A DNA stretch of 64,000 nt from Planococcus salinus (GCF_003719725.1 NZ_RIAX01000001.1:434001-498000), one strand, 5' to 3'. Shown: positions 34,835-43,498, counted from the stretch's first letter. Notes: a model not told the origin generated them from the sequence alone. Translations and numbers: made by a program.

Positions 34835-36073
34835 TTATGCTCTTTTAAGAGTGATCGTAAATGTGGTTCCTGAATCTGTTTGGCTTTCAACACTGATATT
34901 CTCCCCAAGCTGTTCCATGATTTCAAACGCAATGGAAAGCCCAAGGCCGCTGCCGACACTTGTATGCGAAAGATCCTCTTTGTTGAAACGGCCGAAAATT
35001 TTCGGAAGAATCTCTTTGGAAATTCCAGGGCCATCATCGGATACTATAATTCCCGCTTTTCTCCCCGTCACTTTGGCATCAATCGTCACATTGCCTTGTA
35101 CCGGCGTAAATTTAAACGCATTGTCCAATAAAATCGTCAGGACTTGGATGATCCGGTCTTTGTTTGAATAGGTGGCCGGAAGATTTTTCGCCTGGTCGGT
35201 AATATGAAATTGGAGATCCATCTCATCCGCCAAAATGGCAAAAGGCTCTGTCACTTCTTTGATGACTTCGTTTGTATCAACCTTCGTTTTTGTAAAAGCT
35301 GTTTTTTTATGCTGCAGCCTGGATAACTCCAGCAAATCAGCAATCAGCTTTTCAAGCCGGGCACTTTCCCTCAAAATGATGCTGTAGTATTGATCGATTT
35401 TCTGCGGATCCGTCACCACATGGTCAGACAAGGTTTCCGTCAAAGCTTTGATGGACGCAAGCGGTGATTTCAGCTCATGGCTGATATTGGCAACATAGTC
35501 TTTGCGCATTTGCTCAAGCTGGTTTTTTTCCTTGATGAATGTCCACAGAAAAACCAAGATGATGAGAGTTCCGACCGCCAATGTCACAAAGAAAACCAGA
35601 TAAAAACCATTCAGTGCCGCCTGATAGGCACGGGCCTCTTTCAGCAGATAAATGCCGCCAGTCACTTTATTGTCTTGGATAAGCGGCTGGCCGATGATGA
35701 TAGCTTGGGACGAATAACCCGGCACTTCCCTGATTTCCGCATCGGTTTTGCCGCTGATGATTTTTGGCAAATGCGAAGTTAGTTTTTCGTTTACTTTTGC
35801 GTCATCAGAAGACGACCGGGCAAGATCATCGGAATAGACATCGATTTCCTGCCCATGAACATCATAGGCTTTTATTAGAAAATCATTGGTTCTACTTATT
35901 TTTTCACCGTCCGCCACCTCTTCTCCGATCAGCGAGAGAGACGGTTGAAGTTCTTCAATTTTGGATTCGATAAAGTAATGTTTAATTGCAAAAGCCCCCA
36001 GCAACTGGCCGGATATAAAGATGGCCAAGATGACAAACGCAATCCACAGTTTGCTTGAAAATAACCGCTTCAT
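34835..36073 (-). CDS. Membrane sensor histidine kinase
   Basis: A 412-residue kinase. Helices at about 6-28 and 153-176 flank an extracytoplasmic sensor domain of about 120 residues. The phosphoacceptor histidine lies in NISHELKSPLASIKALTETL. ATP-binding boxes are LLDNAFKFTP (N box), SDDGPGIS (G1) and GSGLGLSIAFEIME (G2). It overlaps the end of the response regulator gene by four bases. The layout resembles PhoR/WalK-type kinases; the signal is unknown. Nothing nearby is an obvious target except perhaps the downstream esterase. Confidence 0.93.
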   Translation of the reverse strand: MKRLFSSKLWIAFVILAIFISGQLLGAFAIKHYFIESKIEELQPSLSLIGEEVADGEKISRTNDFLIKAYDVHGQEIDVYSDDLARSSSDDAKVNEKLTSHLPKIISGKTDAEIREVPGYSSQAIIIGQPLIQDNKVTGGIYLLKEARAYQAALNGFYLVFFVTLAVGTLIILVFLWTFIKEKNQLEQMRKDYVANISHELKSPLASIKALTETLSDHVVTDPQKIDQYYSIILRESARLEKLIADLLELSRLQHKKTAFTKTKVDTNEVIKEVTEPFAILADEMDLQFHITDQAKNLPATYSNKDRIIQVLTILLDNAFKFTPVQGNVTIDAKVTGRKAGIIVSDDGPGISKEILPKIFGRFNKEDLSHTSVGSGLGLSIAFEIMEQLGENISVESQTDSGTTFTITLKRA

Positions 36074-36759
36074 ACATTTACCTCAAATTTGTAGCCTACT
36101 CCGTATATGGACTTTATGGAAAAGTCAGGGGCGGATTTACTAATTTTTTGACGGATTCGTTTAATTATCGTATCGACGGTGCGGGTGTCACCGGTATAAT
36201 CATATCCCCAAACTTTATACAGCAACTCTTCACGATTGACGACTTTTCCGGCATTTCTGATCAGAAACACCAAAAGCTCCAACTCTTTTGCGGTCAACTC
36301 GATTTCCTGACCATCGATGCGTGCCTCATATCCGTCCACATCAATGGAAAGGTTGCCGGCTTTCAAGTAATTGGAGATTTCTTTTTTCGGCTGTACCCTT
36401 TTCAAAATGGTTTTGATTCTTACCACGACCTCTCGGGGAGAAAAAGGCTTGGTGATGTAATCATCGGCCCCAATTTCCAGCCCGACAATCCGGTCCACTT
36501 CTTCACTTCTTGCACTGAGCATAAGAATCGGAATATCACTGGTTTTACGTATTTCCCTGCAGACTTCGGTGCCGAAAATTCCAGGCATCATGATATCAAG
36601 TACCACTAAGTCGAAGTGGTTTTCTTTTAGGAGCTGGAGTGCTAGCTCTCCATCGTAAGCAGATACACTATTCATGCCTTCAGATTGGAGATAAGCATCA
36701 ATACTTTCGTGGACGGCAATATTATCATCACATATTAAAATGGTTACGTTATGGTCCAT
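36070..36759 (-). CDS. OmpR-family response regulator
   Basis: A 229-residue regulator. The receiver domain has the acidic pair ICDDN, the phospho-acceptor Asp in LVVLDIMMPG and Lys in TKPFSPRE. The C-terminal winged helix ends ELLYKVWGYDYTGDTRTVDTIIKRIRQKI, as in OmpR/PhoB proteins. Start ATG 36759 (MDHNVTI) is preceded by GAAGGGATA. An earlier TTG would coincide with the RBS. Its end overlaps the kinase gene, so the two form one operon. Confidence 0.93.
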   Translation of the reverse strand: MDHNVTILICDDNIAVHESIDAYLQSEGMNSVSAYDGELALQLLKENHFDLVVLDIMMPGIFGTEVCREIRKTSDIPILMLSARSEEVDRIVGLEIGADDYITKPFSPREVVVRIKTILKRVQPKKEISNYLKAGNLSIDVDGYEARIDGQEIELTAKELELLVFLIRNAGKVVNREELLYKVWGYDYTGDTRTVDTIIKRIRQKISKSAPDFSIKSIYGVGYKFEVNV

Positions 36760-36966
36760 TTTGACATATCCCTTCAATTTCTAAAATTCAATTTCTTAGT
36801 TTAATGTACAAAAAGCCTTTTCGAATTCTATATTTTCATACATTGAATAATAAAGCAATTTGTATAGATTTTTCGACGCGTTTTCAGTGCATACGCAGGA
36901 AATTATTAAGATCGACTTTTATACGGTAAATTAAATTGCAAAAAAAAGATTTAACTAAACAACAGC

Positions 36967-37069
36967 CGCTACCCCTGAGTCATCGTAATTCAGGAAAAGC
37001 GGCTGTTTTCATACACTAAATTAAAATCCGTGAGATCTACTTTTCCAGTCATGGCGTTTCCACCAGAAG
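36967..37069. repeat. Lamin-tail gene end plus terminator, copy B
   Basis: Direct repeat partner of 33349-33452. The stem GCCGCT/AGCGGC with inner CCCTGA/TTCAGG is well formed here (36965-37005) and serves as terminator for the truncated gene at 37049. Confidence 0.75.
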
Positions 37070-37255
37070 AAAATCACCTGGCTCATATAATTTCGCCGGA
37101 TCTCCGCTGTCTTCCCAGACTGAAGTCTCTGTCCACTTCAAGCTTTCCGGTGGATTGTGAACGGCGTTCGGGCCGGACGTAATATTCACGCTGTGACCGG
37201 AACGGAGGATAAACTCATCAGGAAATTCGTAGACTTCGTCGCCATTGACGCTCAC
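37049..37255 (-). pseudogene. Truncated lamin-tail-domain (LTD) gene, 3' fragment
   Basis: Sixty-eight codons (VSVNGDEVYEFPDEFILRSG ... LYEPGDFLLVETP) match the C-terminal LTD seen at the end of secreted nucleases of Bacilli, for example after thermonuclease-type or MBL domains. The upstream part is missing because the right end of an IS200/IS605-type element joins at about 37256. The rest of the gene is not found beyond the element. It is therefore a remnant. Confidence 0.75.
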
Positions 37256-37400
37256 AAGTGTGAACTACCCACCACTTAAATCTTTCAGATTTTGAAGTGG
37301 GGGCTTCTCGACTTATCGCCACTTTTACCAGCTGACGAAAACGGACCGAGCTATCCCTCGTGTTCCACGAGTTCTTGTTTTCAGGATAACCCCAACAGCA
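37256..37400 (-). ncRNA. Candidate omega-RNA / right end of the TnpB element
   Basis: Downstream of the tnpB stop, the minus strand has GATAAGTCGAGAAGCCCCCAC. A GAAGTGGGGG-type stem follows, with an inner ATCTTTCAGATTTTG loop, ending GGTGGGTAGTTCACA. Such structured right ends act as guide RNA scaffolds for TnpB. The guide would be the adjoining flank (LTD gene sequence from 37255 downward). Confidence 0.55.
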
Positions 37401-38490
37401 AGCGGCCTTCGTTCTTGATGTTGATGGCGGCGTTCCAGTCCCTGTCGGAAACAAATCCACACACGCAAGAGAAGGTGCGTTCCGACAATGGCATGTCTCT
37501 TCTTTGACCACAACTCGAACAGGTCTTTGTCGAAGGGAACCATTTGTTGATTTTGACCAGTTTCTTCCCTTGTTCGCCTAATTTGTAGTGGAGGAAAGCC
37601 GAGAACATTCCCCATCCATTATCGGCCACGCTTTTTCCGTAGTTGAGTGCTTGCGACATGCCTTTCATGTCAAGGTCTTCGATCACGACTGCGTCATACT
37701 TTTGGGCCAACTGAAACGACTTCTTATGCAGAAAATCCTTCCGTTGGTTGGCGGTTTTCTCATGCAGTTTGGCGACTTTGATCCGCTGCTTTTCATAACG
37801 GGCAGAACCTTTCGTTTTGCGTGAAAGAACGTTCTGCTCCTTTGCCAGCTTCTGCTGTGTCTGCCGGTAGAAACGGGGGTAATTGGCTTTCTCACCCTGT
37901 TCGCTTTCGACATACAGACCATTCATCGCAAAGTCGAGCCCGACCATTTCCTTGATTTCTTTTGGTACGGGTTCGCAGTTATATTCAGTCAGGATGGAAA
38001 TGTGATACTTTCCGGTGGCGGAGCGGGAAACGGTACACGACTTGATGGTGTGGTGCGAAGGAACTTCCCGATGCTGATTCAGCTTGACAAGTCCAAGTTT
38101 CGGCAATTTGATGTGGCGGTCCGAAAGCTGAATGTTTCCATTGACCCGATTTGTGGTGAAGGTCTGCTTCGCTTTTCGGCTTTTGAACTTCGGGAATTTC
38201 GCACGGCCCGCAAAGAAGTTCGTATACGCTTTTTGGAGGTTCAGTTGAGCGTTGGCGAGTGCCAGGCTGTCTACTTCTTTGAGCCATTCAAACTCCGTTT
38301 TGTATTTGGCGGGGGTCGGGAATTTCTGCTGTTTCAGCAACTCCTTGTTGTCCTTGAACTTCTCGTAGGTCTCCTTTCGTTCAGCAAGCATTTTGTTGTA
38401 CACGAAACGGACGCACCCGAATGTTTTCAGCAGAAGCTGTTCCTGCTCGTTTGTCGGGTACAGACGGAATTTGTACGCTCTGTTCGCCAT
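37381..38490 (-). CDS. tnpB: RNA-guided endonuclease TnpB (IS605 OrfB family)
   Basis: A 369-residue protein of normal length. The N-terminal helix-turn-helix domain begins MANRAYKFRLYPTNEQEQLL. RuvC residues are intact: Asp in VGLDFAMNGLY, Glu in AVVIEDLDMKGM, Asp in VSDRDWNAAINI. The zinc ribbon is CSSCGQRRDMP ... CVCG. It is expected to cut DNA at a TAM-flanked site matching the RNA guide and so help keep the element. AGTGAGGTGA precedes the ATG. It looks intact and recently active. Confidence 0.93.
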   Translation of the reverse strand: MANRAYKFRLYPTNEQEQLLLKTFGCVRFVYNKMLAERKETYEKFKDNKELLKQQKFPTPAKYKTEFEWLKEVDSLALANAQLNLQKAYTNFFAGRAKFPKFKSRKAKQTFTTNRVNGNIQLSDRHIKLPKLGLVKLNQHREVPSHHTIKSCTVSRSATGKYHISILTEYNCEPVPKEIKEMVGLDFAMNGLYVESEQGEKANYPRFYRQTQQKLAKEQNVLSRKTKGSARYEKQRIKVAKLHEKTANQRKDFLHKKSFQLAQKYDAVVIEDLDMKGMSQALNYGKSVADNGWGMFSAFLHYKLGEQGKKLVKINKWFPSTKTCSSCGQRRDMPLSERTFSCVCGFVSDRDWNAAINIKNEGRLLLGLS

Positions 38491-38640
38491 ATCAAATCAC
38501 CTCACTTTCTTTATTTAATTATATCCGGAAAGAGAACGAAAAACCATGTTGGCTACCACCAACCGAAATTCATCTCCCCCTTATCGCTGGGCTTCGCCCG
38601 TTACACGCTTGAAGAGGGAGACTTCTTTCGGAAAATGTTA

Positions 38641-38868
38641 AATTGGTCTCTTTATGTACATTTTCTTCTGAAACAACGATAGCTAGTCGGTAACCTTGCT
38701 GTTCGTATTCTTTAGCCGGAGATCAATGCGTTACAAAAATTTACAGTCCAGCCAAACAGAAGAACTGCTTTAAGATCTAAGCAATCAGCTGACAGCAAAC
38801 GAACCACCGACATGCTCAAACTACTGACAAAAAATATTTTCAGAAATTCAACATCCTACATTTGAACC
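38641..38868. other. Intergenic region beside the IS element
   Basis: No gene assigned. On the minus strand a short frame reads SPAKEYEQQGYRLAIVVSEE up to the IS edge, flanked by a stop. It could be a relic of an interrupted gene, but the match is too short to name. Confidence 0.35.
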
Positions 38869-39318
38869 TCATATATCATTCGCCCAGTATTTTGAGTAAT
38901 GAAGCATCTCTTCTTGCTCCATGCCCATCTGTTCATACAATTTCTGTGCTTTTTTATTGTCCTTCGCTGTTTCGAGTGTGAGATAACGGGCTTCTTTTTC
39001 TTTGCAATACTCATAGCACCGCTCTATTAGTCTTCTCCCGATGCCTTGCTGTCGAAAATTTTGATCGACATATAAATCATTCAGAATGTAAGCTCTTTGC
39101 AACGCGACTGATGAAAATGTTGGGTAGAGCTGCACAAATCCGGCCGGCTCCTCATTGATCAAAGCGATGAAAATAATCGACTCCTCTTTTGAGACCCGCT
39201 CTTCCAAAAACTCTTTTACAGCCTGTACATCTGTCGGCTGTTCAGTAAATTGTCTATACGCATCGAATAACGGAACGACTGAATGGATGGTAGCCATTGT
39301 GACTTGTTCAATATGCAT
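38869..39318 (-). CDS. GNAT-family N-acetyltransferase
   Basis: A 149-residue acetyltransferase. The acetyl-CoA site is in LNDLYVDQNFRQQGIGRRLIERCYEYC (motif QxxGIG), followed by YLTLETAKDNKKAQKLYEQMGM. Substrate is unknown. ATG 39318 (MHIEQVTMATIH) has AGAGGGCG upstream; the longer open frame has no RBS. Confidence 0.9.
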   Translation of the reverse strand: MHIEQVTMATIHSVVPLFDAYRQFTEQPTDVQAVKEFLEERVSKEESIIFIALINEEPAGFVQLYPTFSSVALQRAYILNDLYVDQNFRQQGIGRRLIERCYEYCKEKEARYLTLETAKDNKKAQKLYEQMGMEQEEMLHYSKYWANDI

Positions 39319-39405
39319 GTCTTCGCCCTCTTTTCTTTTCATTTTTTGTTTTGCAACATTCAGCACGATAATAGATGTCATTCAAAAAGAGACCGAAATG
39401 AAAAT

Positions 39406-39435
39406 AAGCTGTGATATTTTCCAATATCACAGCTT
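39406..39435. terminator. Terminator of the sigma-region-4-like gene
   Basis: AAGCTGTGATATT pairs with AATATCACAGCTT. On the minus strand it is followed by ATTTTCATTT. Confidence 0.8.
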
Positions 39436-39460
39436 CCTGAATAAAATCCTTCCATTTACC

Positions 39461-39712
39461 TTATGAGACCACCCAGTCATTCCGCAAACCAATTGCGTAG
39501 GCAATCCGTTCAGCGACAGCCGCTTCCTTCAAGCCCATATGCCTGGCAATCTCTTCGTTCTCCATCCCCTGGAAAAATCTTCTTACGAGTATATCGCGGT
39601 CCAATATCTCTAAATCACACATCAAATACAAAAGTTCATTTCTATTATCCTTGGCAAACTTCTCCGGCGAATCTGGCAACAATTCTCCTGATTCTACATC
39701 ATTCTTCTTCAT
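39461..39712 (-). CDS. Small protein resembling sigma-70 region 4
   Basis: An 83-residue protein. Residues about 33-78 (DLEILDRDILVRRFFQGMENEEIARHMGLKEAAVAERI) look like sigma factor region 4: a conserved DRDIL-RRFF start and an HTH with E-E-I-A-x-x-M-G-L. There is no region 2, so it cannot act alone as a sigma factor. It may be a regulator or anti-sigma-type decoy, which is inference. ATG 39712 has GGGAGGCGG upstream. It is divergent from the serpin genes. Confidence 0.65.
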   Translation of the reverse strand: MKKNDVESGELLPDSPEKFAKDNRNELLYLMCDLEILDRDILVRRFFQGMENEEIARHMGLKEAAVAERIAYAIGLRNDWVVS

Positions 39713-40061
39713 TTCAGCCGCCTCCCATAATCTATAGCCGGTTCTCCATTCTTTATCCGACAATTGTTACATTAATTCCCATCGCATATACTTTTATTGT
39801 ACTATAGATAACATTTTATAAAACCCATATTAATGGAATAAATAAGAAAAGTTTGAAAGTTCAAAGGGAAATTAACCTTGCGTTCAAATAATAACGAGTT
39901 GAGCAGGAAGAAAGAATTGGATTTACATCTCTTTTAAATTACATAAGTTAAATCAACATGCGGCAGAGAAATGGGAACAATCTCCTCTGCGGCTGGATTG
40001 CCTTTCTAAGGATTTTACGAACAATTCTTTCTGCCATGTCCTGCCCTATCATTAATAAACC

Positions 40062-40088
40062 TGTAACTTTTCCATCTCTTTTCCAGTC
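40062..40088 (+). promoter_or_regulatory. ECF-sigma-like promoter of serpin 1
   Basis: TGTAACTTTTCC at 40062 and AGTC at 40085-40088, with a 17-bp spacer, resemble the TGAAAC/CGTC promoters of Bacilli ECF sigma factors. The same layout precedes serpin 2 (41550-41575). Confidence 0.4.
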
Positions 40089-40112
40089 TGATGCAGTAAA
40101 GGAGGGCTACAG

Positions 40113-41384
40113 ATGCAAAAAACCTTACAGTCATTCATTATCTTCGGACTGATGGCAGGAGTTGCGGGCTGCGGTACGACACAAGATGCAGCCAACTCCA
40201 CCGGAACGGACAAAACAGAAACCCCCAGCATGGAAATTGGAAATGACATTGAGTACGGGGAGATGGATTATGAATTGATTGCGGACGCAAGCAACAAACT
40301 TGGCATGAAGATGCTGAAAGATTTATCCAGCGTGGAAGACGAAAATATCTTCGTGTCGCCAACAAGTTTATACATGGCGCTCGCGATGGTCTATAACGGA
40401 GCGGCCGGCGTGACGAAAGATGAAATTGCGGACGTGCTGGAAGCGGAAGGGCTTTCCCCTGAAGAAATGAACAAAGCAAATGCCTCACTCATCTCGATGC
40501 TGTCCAGTGATTCAGAGGACATTGAATTGAATATCGCCAATTCCATCTGGGTGAAAGACAATTATGAGTTTCTGGGGGATTTTACGAAAAGCAGCCAGGA
40601 TTAATACAATGCGAAAATCGAAGCGATTGATGTAATGGATCCGGCTTCAGCGGATTTGATCAATGCTTGGGTCAGTGATGCAACCAATGGCAAAATTGAA
40701 GAAATGGCTTCCAAGCCGCTGCCCGGCAGTTTGGTGACCATGCTGCTGAATGCGATTTACTTTAATGGAAGCTGGCAGTTTCCTTTTTCCGAGGAATTAA
40801 CAGAAGAACAGCCTTTCTACTTGTCTGACGGTTCAACAGCAGACGTGCCGCTCATGACATTACGCAGTGAGCTTTCTTACCTGGAAACAAAAAACTTTCA
40901 GGCAGTGTCGCTTCCGTATGGAGAAGGCGAAATGAACATGCATGTATTTCTGCCGGCTGAAGATTCTTCTCTCGACAAATTCAAAGCATCGATGAGTGAA
41001 GAAAAATGGGCCGCGTGGCTAACAGAATTCAAGGCGAAGGAAGGTACTGTGATGCTGCCGAAATTCGAATTGGAGTATGAAGTGAATTTAAATAATACTT
41101 TGCAGCGACTCGGCATGGAGACAGCCTTCAGCAGTGTTGACTTATCAAATATGTTTGAGGAAAGCAGCGGTTTGTTCATCAGTGAAGTGAAACAGAAAAG
41201 CTATATCGACGTGAACGAAAAAGGAACGGAAGCAGCAGCGGCCACTTCAATAATGGTCGAAGAATCTGGACCCGCAGAACCACCGTTTGAAATGAACGTA
41301 AACCGGCCGTTCTTCTTTGCGATTACCGATGAAGAAACCGGTGTGATTTTGTTCATGGGGTCGATTGAGAATCCGGTAAAATAG
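40113..41384 (+). pseudogene. Lipoprotein serpin 1, interrupted by an in-frame stop
   Basis: Serine-protease inhibitor fold of 424 codons. A signal peptide with the lipobox VAGC (MQKTLQSFIIFGLMAGVAGC) and a short linker precede the serpin domain (IFVSPTSLYMALAMVYNGAAG, AIYFNGSWQFPF, and the hinge EKGTEAAAATS followed by NRPFFFAI). A TAA at 40602-40604 breaks the frame after SSQD, where the paralogue next door has a Tyr (QDYFNAK). The frame resumes in phase as YNAKIEAIDV. No RBS precedes the second half. Either a point mutation has inactivated it, or the stop is read through. RBS AAAGGAGGG precedes ATG 40113. Confidence 0.88.
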
Positions 41385-41394
41385 AACATCAAGT

Positions 41395-41443
41395 AGAGTG
41401 AACAAAACCCGTACGGTACGGGATCGGTTCACTCTTCTTTTTA
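41395..41443 (+). terminator. Terminator after serpin 1
   Basis: AGAGTGAAC with inner CCCGTACGGTACGGG pairs with GTTCACTCT and is followed by TCTTTTT. Confidence 0.9.
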
Positions 41444-41549
41444 CCACTTTTTTAATTGTATATTAAGATTTATATATTAGGTCTGTGACTGTATTCATGT
41501 TTTTCTTTACTCAATAAAATCATTCACCCTAAAACGATTTCATCTATTT

Positions 41550-41575
41550 TGAAACTTTTCCACTTGTGCCCAGTC
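41550..41575 (+). promoter_or_regulatory. ECF-sigma-like promoter of serpin 2
   Basis: TGAAACTTTTCC at 41550 and AGTC at 41572-41575, with a 16-bp spacer. It shares the block AACTTTTCCA and CCAGTCT with the promoter of serpin 1, so the pair is probably co-regulated. Confidence 0.4.
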
Positions 41576-41603
41576 TAATGTGGTAAACGGGGAGGGCTGC
41601 CAT

Positions 41604-42866
41604 ATGAATCAAACATTGAAAATTTTGATGATGGCCGGACTGGTTTTTGGCCTGACTGCCTGTAATACGGCAACACAGCAGGCAAATCCTGAAACTGGCG
41701 GAGACGTGAAGAGTTTGGTGATTGCAGAAGATGTCGAGTATGGACAAGAGGATTACAAGAAAATCGTCAATGCGAATAATCAGCTGGGAATGGATCTGAT
41801 AGCGCAAGTGCCGGCGGATGATTACGGCAATATGTTCGTATCTCCATTGAGCCTGTATATGGCACTGTCCATGCTGTACAACGGCGCAGCTGGCGACACA
41901 AAAGCGGAAATTGCGGATGTGCTTCATGCTACGATTTCACCCGATGAAATGAACAAAGCGAACGCATCGCTTTCGATGATGCTGGCCGGAAATTCCGACA
42001 GCGTTCAGCTCGCTATTTCAAATTCCATCTGGTTGAATCAGTCATACGACTTCCAACCGGAATTTGCCCAAAATACGCAGGATTACTTCAATGCCAAGAC
42101 TGAAAAGATCGATGTGAGTGATCCTGAATCTGCCGACTTGATCAATGGCTGGGTGAAGGATTCAACAAACGGCATGATCGAGAAAATGGTGGAGAAACCG
42201 CTGCCCAAAAATCTGAAGACGATTCTATTGAATGCGGTTTATTTCAATGGTAAGTGGCACACACCGTTCGAGGAAAAAAACACCGAAGAGCAACCATTCC
42301 ATCTGGCAGATGGGACAACTGTCGACATGCCGTTCATGAAGATGGAGCAACACTGGAGCTATATGGAGAATGACCAGTTCCAGGCAGTGGCTCTCCCTTA
42401 TGGCGACTGGGAAGCCAGCATGTATGTATTTCTTCCGAAAGAACATTCTTCACTTGAAGAATTTAAAACTGCCTTGACGCCTGATAACTGGAACAACTGG
42501 CGCCGGTCCTTCAACACGGGAGAAGGATTGGTATCGCTGCCAAAATTTGAGATGGAATATGAGATACAGCTAAACGACGCGTTGATGGCGCTTGGCATGG
42601 AAACCGCATTCGGCGCTTCCGACTTGTCGAATATGTACGAGCAAGGCAGCGGCCAGATCAGTCACGTCAAGCAGAAAACGGCACTCAAAGTGGATGAAAA
42701 AGGTACGGAAGCGGCAGCCGTGACAGAAGTTGCAATCGCAGTATCCAGCGAACAGCCAGAACACTTCACTTTGGAAGTCAACCGACCGTTTTTCGTTGCC
42801 ATCGAAGACACAGAAACAAGCACTATTCTCTTCCTGGGAGCTGTCTCGAATCCAGCAGTGGAATAA
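41604..42866 (+). CDS. Lipoprotein serpin 2
   Basis: A 420-residue intact serpin. The signal peptide ends LTAC, so it should be lipid-anchored outside the cell. The serpin domain has MFVSPLSLYMALSMLYNGAAG, AVYFNGKWHTPFEEKNTEEQPF, hinge DEKGTEAAAVTE and C-terminal VNRPFFVAIEDTETSTILFLGAVSNP. Aligning the hinge with alpha-1-antitrypsin places P1-P1' at about Ser-Ser in AIAVSSEQP. A small P1 would suit an elastase- or subtilisin-like target, as inference. ATG 41604 has GGGGAGGG upstream. Bacterial serpins are uncommon. Confidence 0.9.
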   Translation: MNQTLKILMMAGLVFGLTACNTATQQANPETGGDVKSLVIAEDVEYGQEDYKKIVNANNQLGMDLIAQVPADDYGNMFVSPLSLYMALSMLYNGAAGDTKAEIADVLHATISPDEMNKANASLSMMLAGNSDSVQLAISNSIWLNQSYDFQPEFAQNTQDYFNAKTEKIDVSDPESADLINGWVKDSTNGMIEKMVEKPLPKNLKTILLNAVYFNGKWHTPFEEKNTEEQPFHLADGTTVDMPFMKMEQHWSYMENDQFQAVALPYGDWEASMYVFLPKEHSSLEEFKTALTPDNWNNWRRSFNTGEGLVSLPKFEMEYEIQLNDALMALGMETAFGASDLSNMYEQGSGQISHVKQKTALKVDEKGTEAAAVTEVAIAVSSEQPEHFTLEVNRPFFVAIEDTETSTILFLGAVSNPAVE

Positions 42867-42974
42867 GGAAAAAATGATTTATATATATATCATTCCTGAC
42901 TGCTTTCATTTGAACTGCTCCTACTTTGCTGTGTTCCAGCAAAAAATGTATTTAATTTTACAAAACCAAAATTA

Positions 42975-42993
42975 TGTATTACAATGTATTACA
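42975..42993. promoter_or_regulatory. Tandem TGTATTACA operator of the toxin-antitoxin pair
   Basis: TGTATTACA occurs at 42975-42983 and 42985-42993, exactly 10 bp apart. Each is a TGTA-T-TACA palindrome. This is a good layout for a ribbon-helix-helix antitoxin binding as stacked dimers just upstream of the RBS. Confidence 0.55.
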
Positions 42994-43015
42994 AAGAATC
43001 TGAGGAGGTTTTTAC

Positions 43016-43228
43016 ATGGCGACTATATCATTACGGGTTGATGAGCGCGACAGCAAGCTGATTCGTGATTATGCTAAACTCAAAAAGACGTCTGTTTCCG
43101 ATTTAATGAGAAATGCTATTATTGAAAAAATTGAGGATGAAATTGATTTAGAGAACTTTGACCGTGTACTCGATAGTATGGAGAAAACCCATTCTCTTGA
43201 AGACGTCAAAAAAGAATTGGGTTTATAA
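43016..43228 (+). CDS. Type II antitoxin, RelB/CopG-like
   Basis: A 70-residue protein. The N-terminal strand and helices (MATISLRVDERDSKLIRDYA, KKTSVSDLMRNAIIEKIEDE) are a ribbon-helix-helix DNA-binding domain. The acidic tail FDRVLDSMEKTHSLEDVKKELGL should wrap the toxin. GAGGAGG precedes the ATG, and the toxin gene begins 6 bp after the stop. Tandem palindromes upstream suit autoregulation. Confidence 0.88.
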   Translation: MATISLRVDERDSKLIRDYAKLKKTSVSDLMRNAIIEKIEDEIDLENFDRVLDSMEKTHSLEDVKKELGL

Positions 43229-43234
43229 GCAAAC

Positions 43235-43498
43235 ATGTATACCGTTCGTTTTTCAGATGTGGCATTAAAGAAGTTGAAGAAGATGGATCGATACCAAGCG
43301 TCTTTATTGATCGGTTGGATCGAGAAGAACTTAGTGAACAGCTCAGATCCCCGTTCTCAAGGGAAACCGTTGGTCGCTAACCATAAAGGAAAGTGGCGTT
43401 ACCGTGTTGGCGATTATCGGATCCTTGCGCTGATTGAGGACGAAGAGATTGTCATCACCGTTATTGATGTTGGCCACCGCAAAGACATTTACGATTAA
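43235..43498 (+). CDS. RelE/ParE-superfamily toxin
   Basis: An 87-residue basic protein starting MYTVRFSDVALKKLKKMDRYQ, with GKPLVANHKGKWRYRVGDYRILALI and a C-terminal VITVIDVGHRKDIYD. These are the RelE signature strands, including the Arg-rich core (KWRYRVGDYRI) and C-terminal HRKD.Y of mRNA interferases. It is expected to cleave ribosome-bound mRNA when free of antitoxin. No separate RBS is needed if it is coupled to the antitoxin 6 bp upstream. Confidence 0.9.
   Translation: MYTVRFSDVALKKLKKMDRYQASLLIGWIEKNLVNSSDPRSQGKPLVANHKGKWRYRVGDYRILALIEDEEIVITVIDVGHRKDIYD

Larger units (their letters stand above)
37256..38640 (-). mobile_element. IS200/IS605-type element carrying only tnpB
   Basis: Contains tnpB (37381-38490), a structured right end at 37256-37380 and a left region with hairpins GTTGG-TGGTAG-CCAAC (about 38547-38562) and GGGCGAAGCCC (about 38589-38599). 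No tnpA is present, so it depends on a transposase in trans (IS1341-like). The left boundary is not certain; TTTAA at about 38637-38641 is a possible target/TAM site. It abuts the broken LTD gene. Confidence 0.65.

Noticed and set aside
40635-41384. Separate second serpin-fragment gene starting at ATG 40635
   Set aside because: It is in phase with the upstream half, has no RBS, and the two halves join into one serpin across a single stop.
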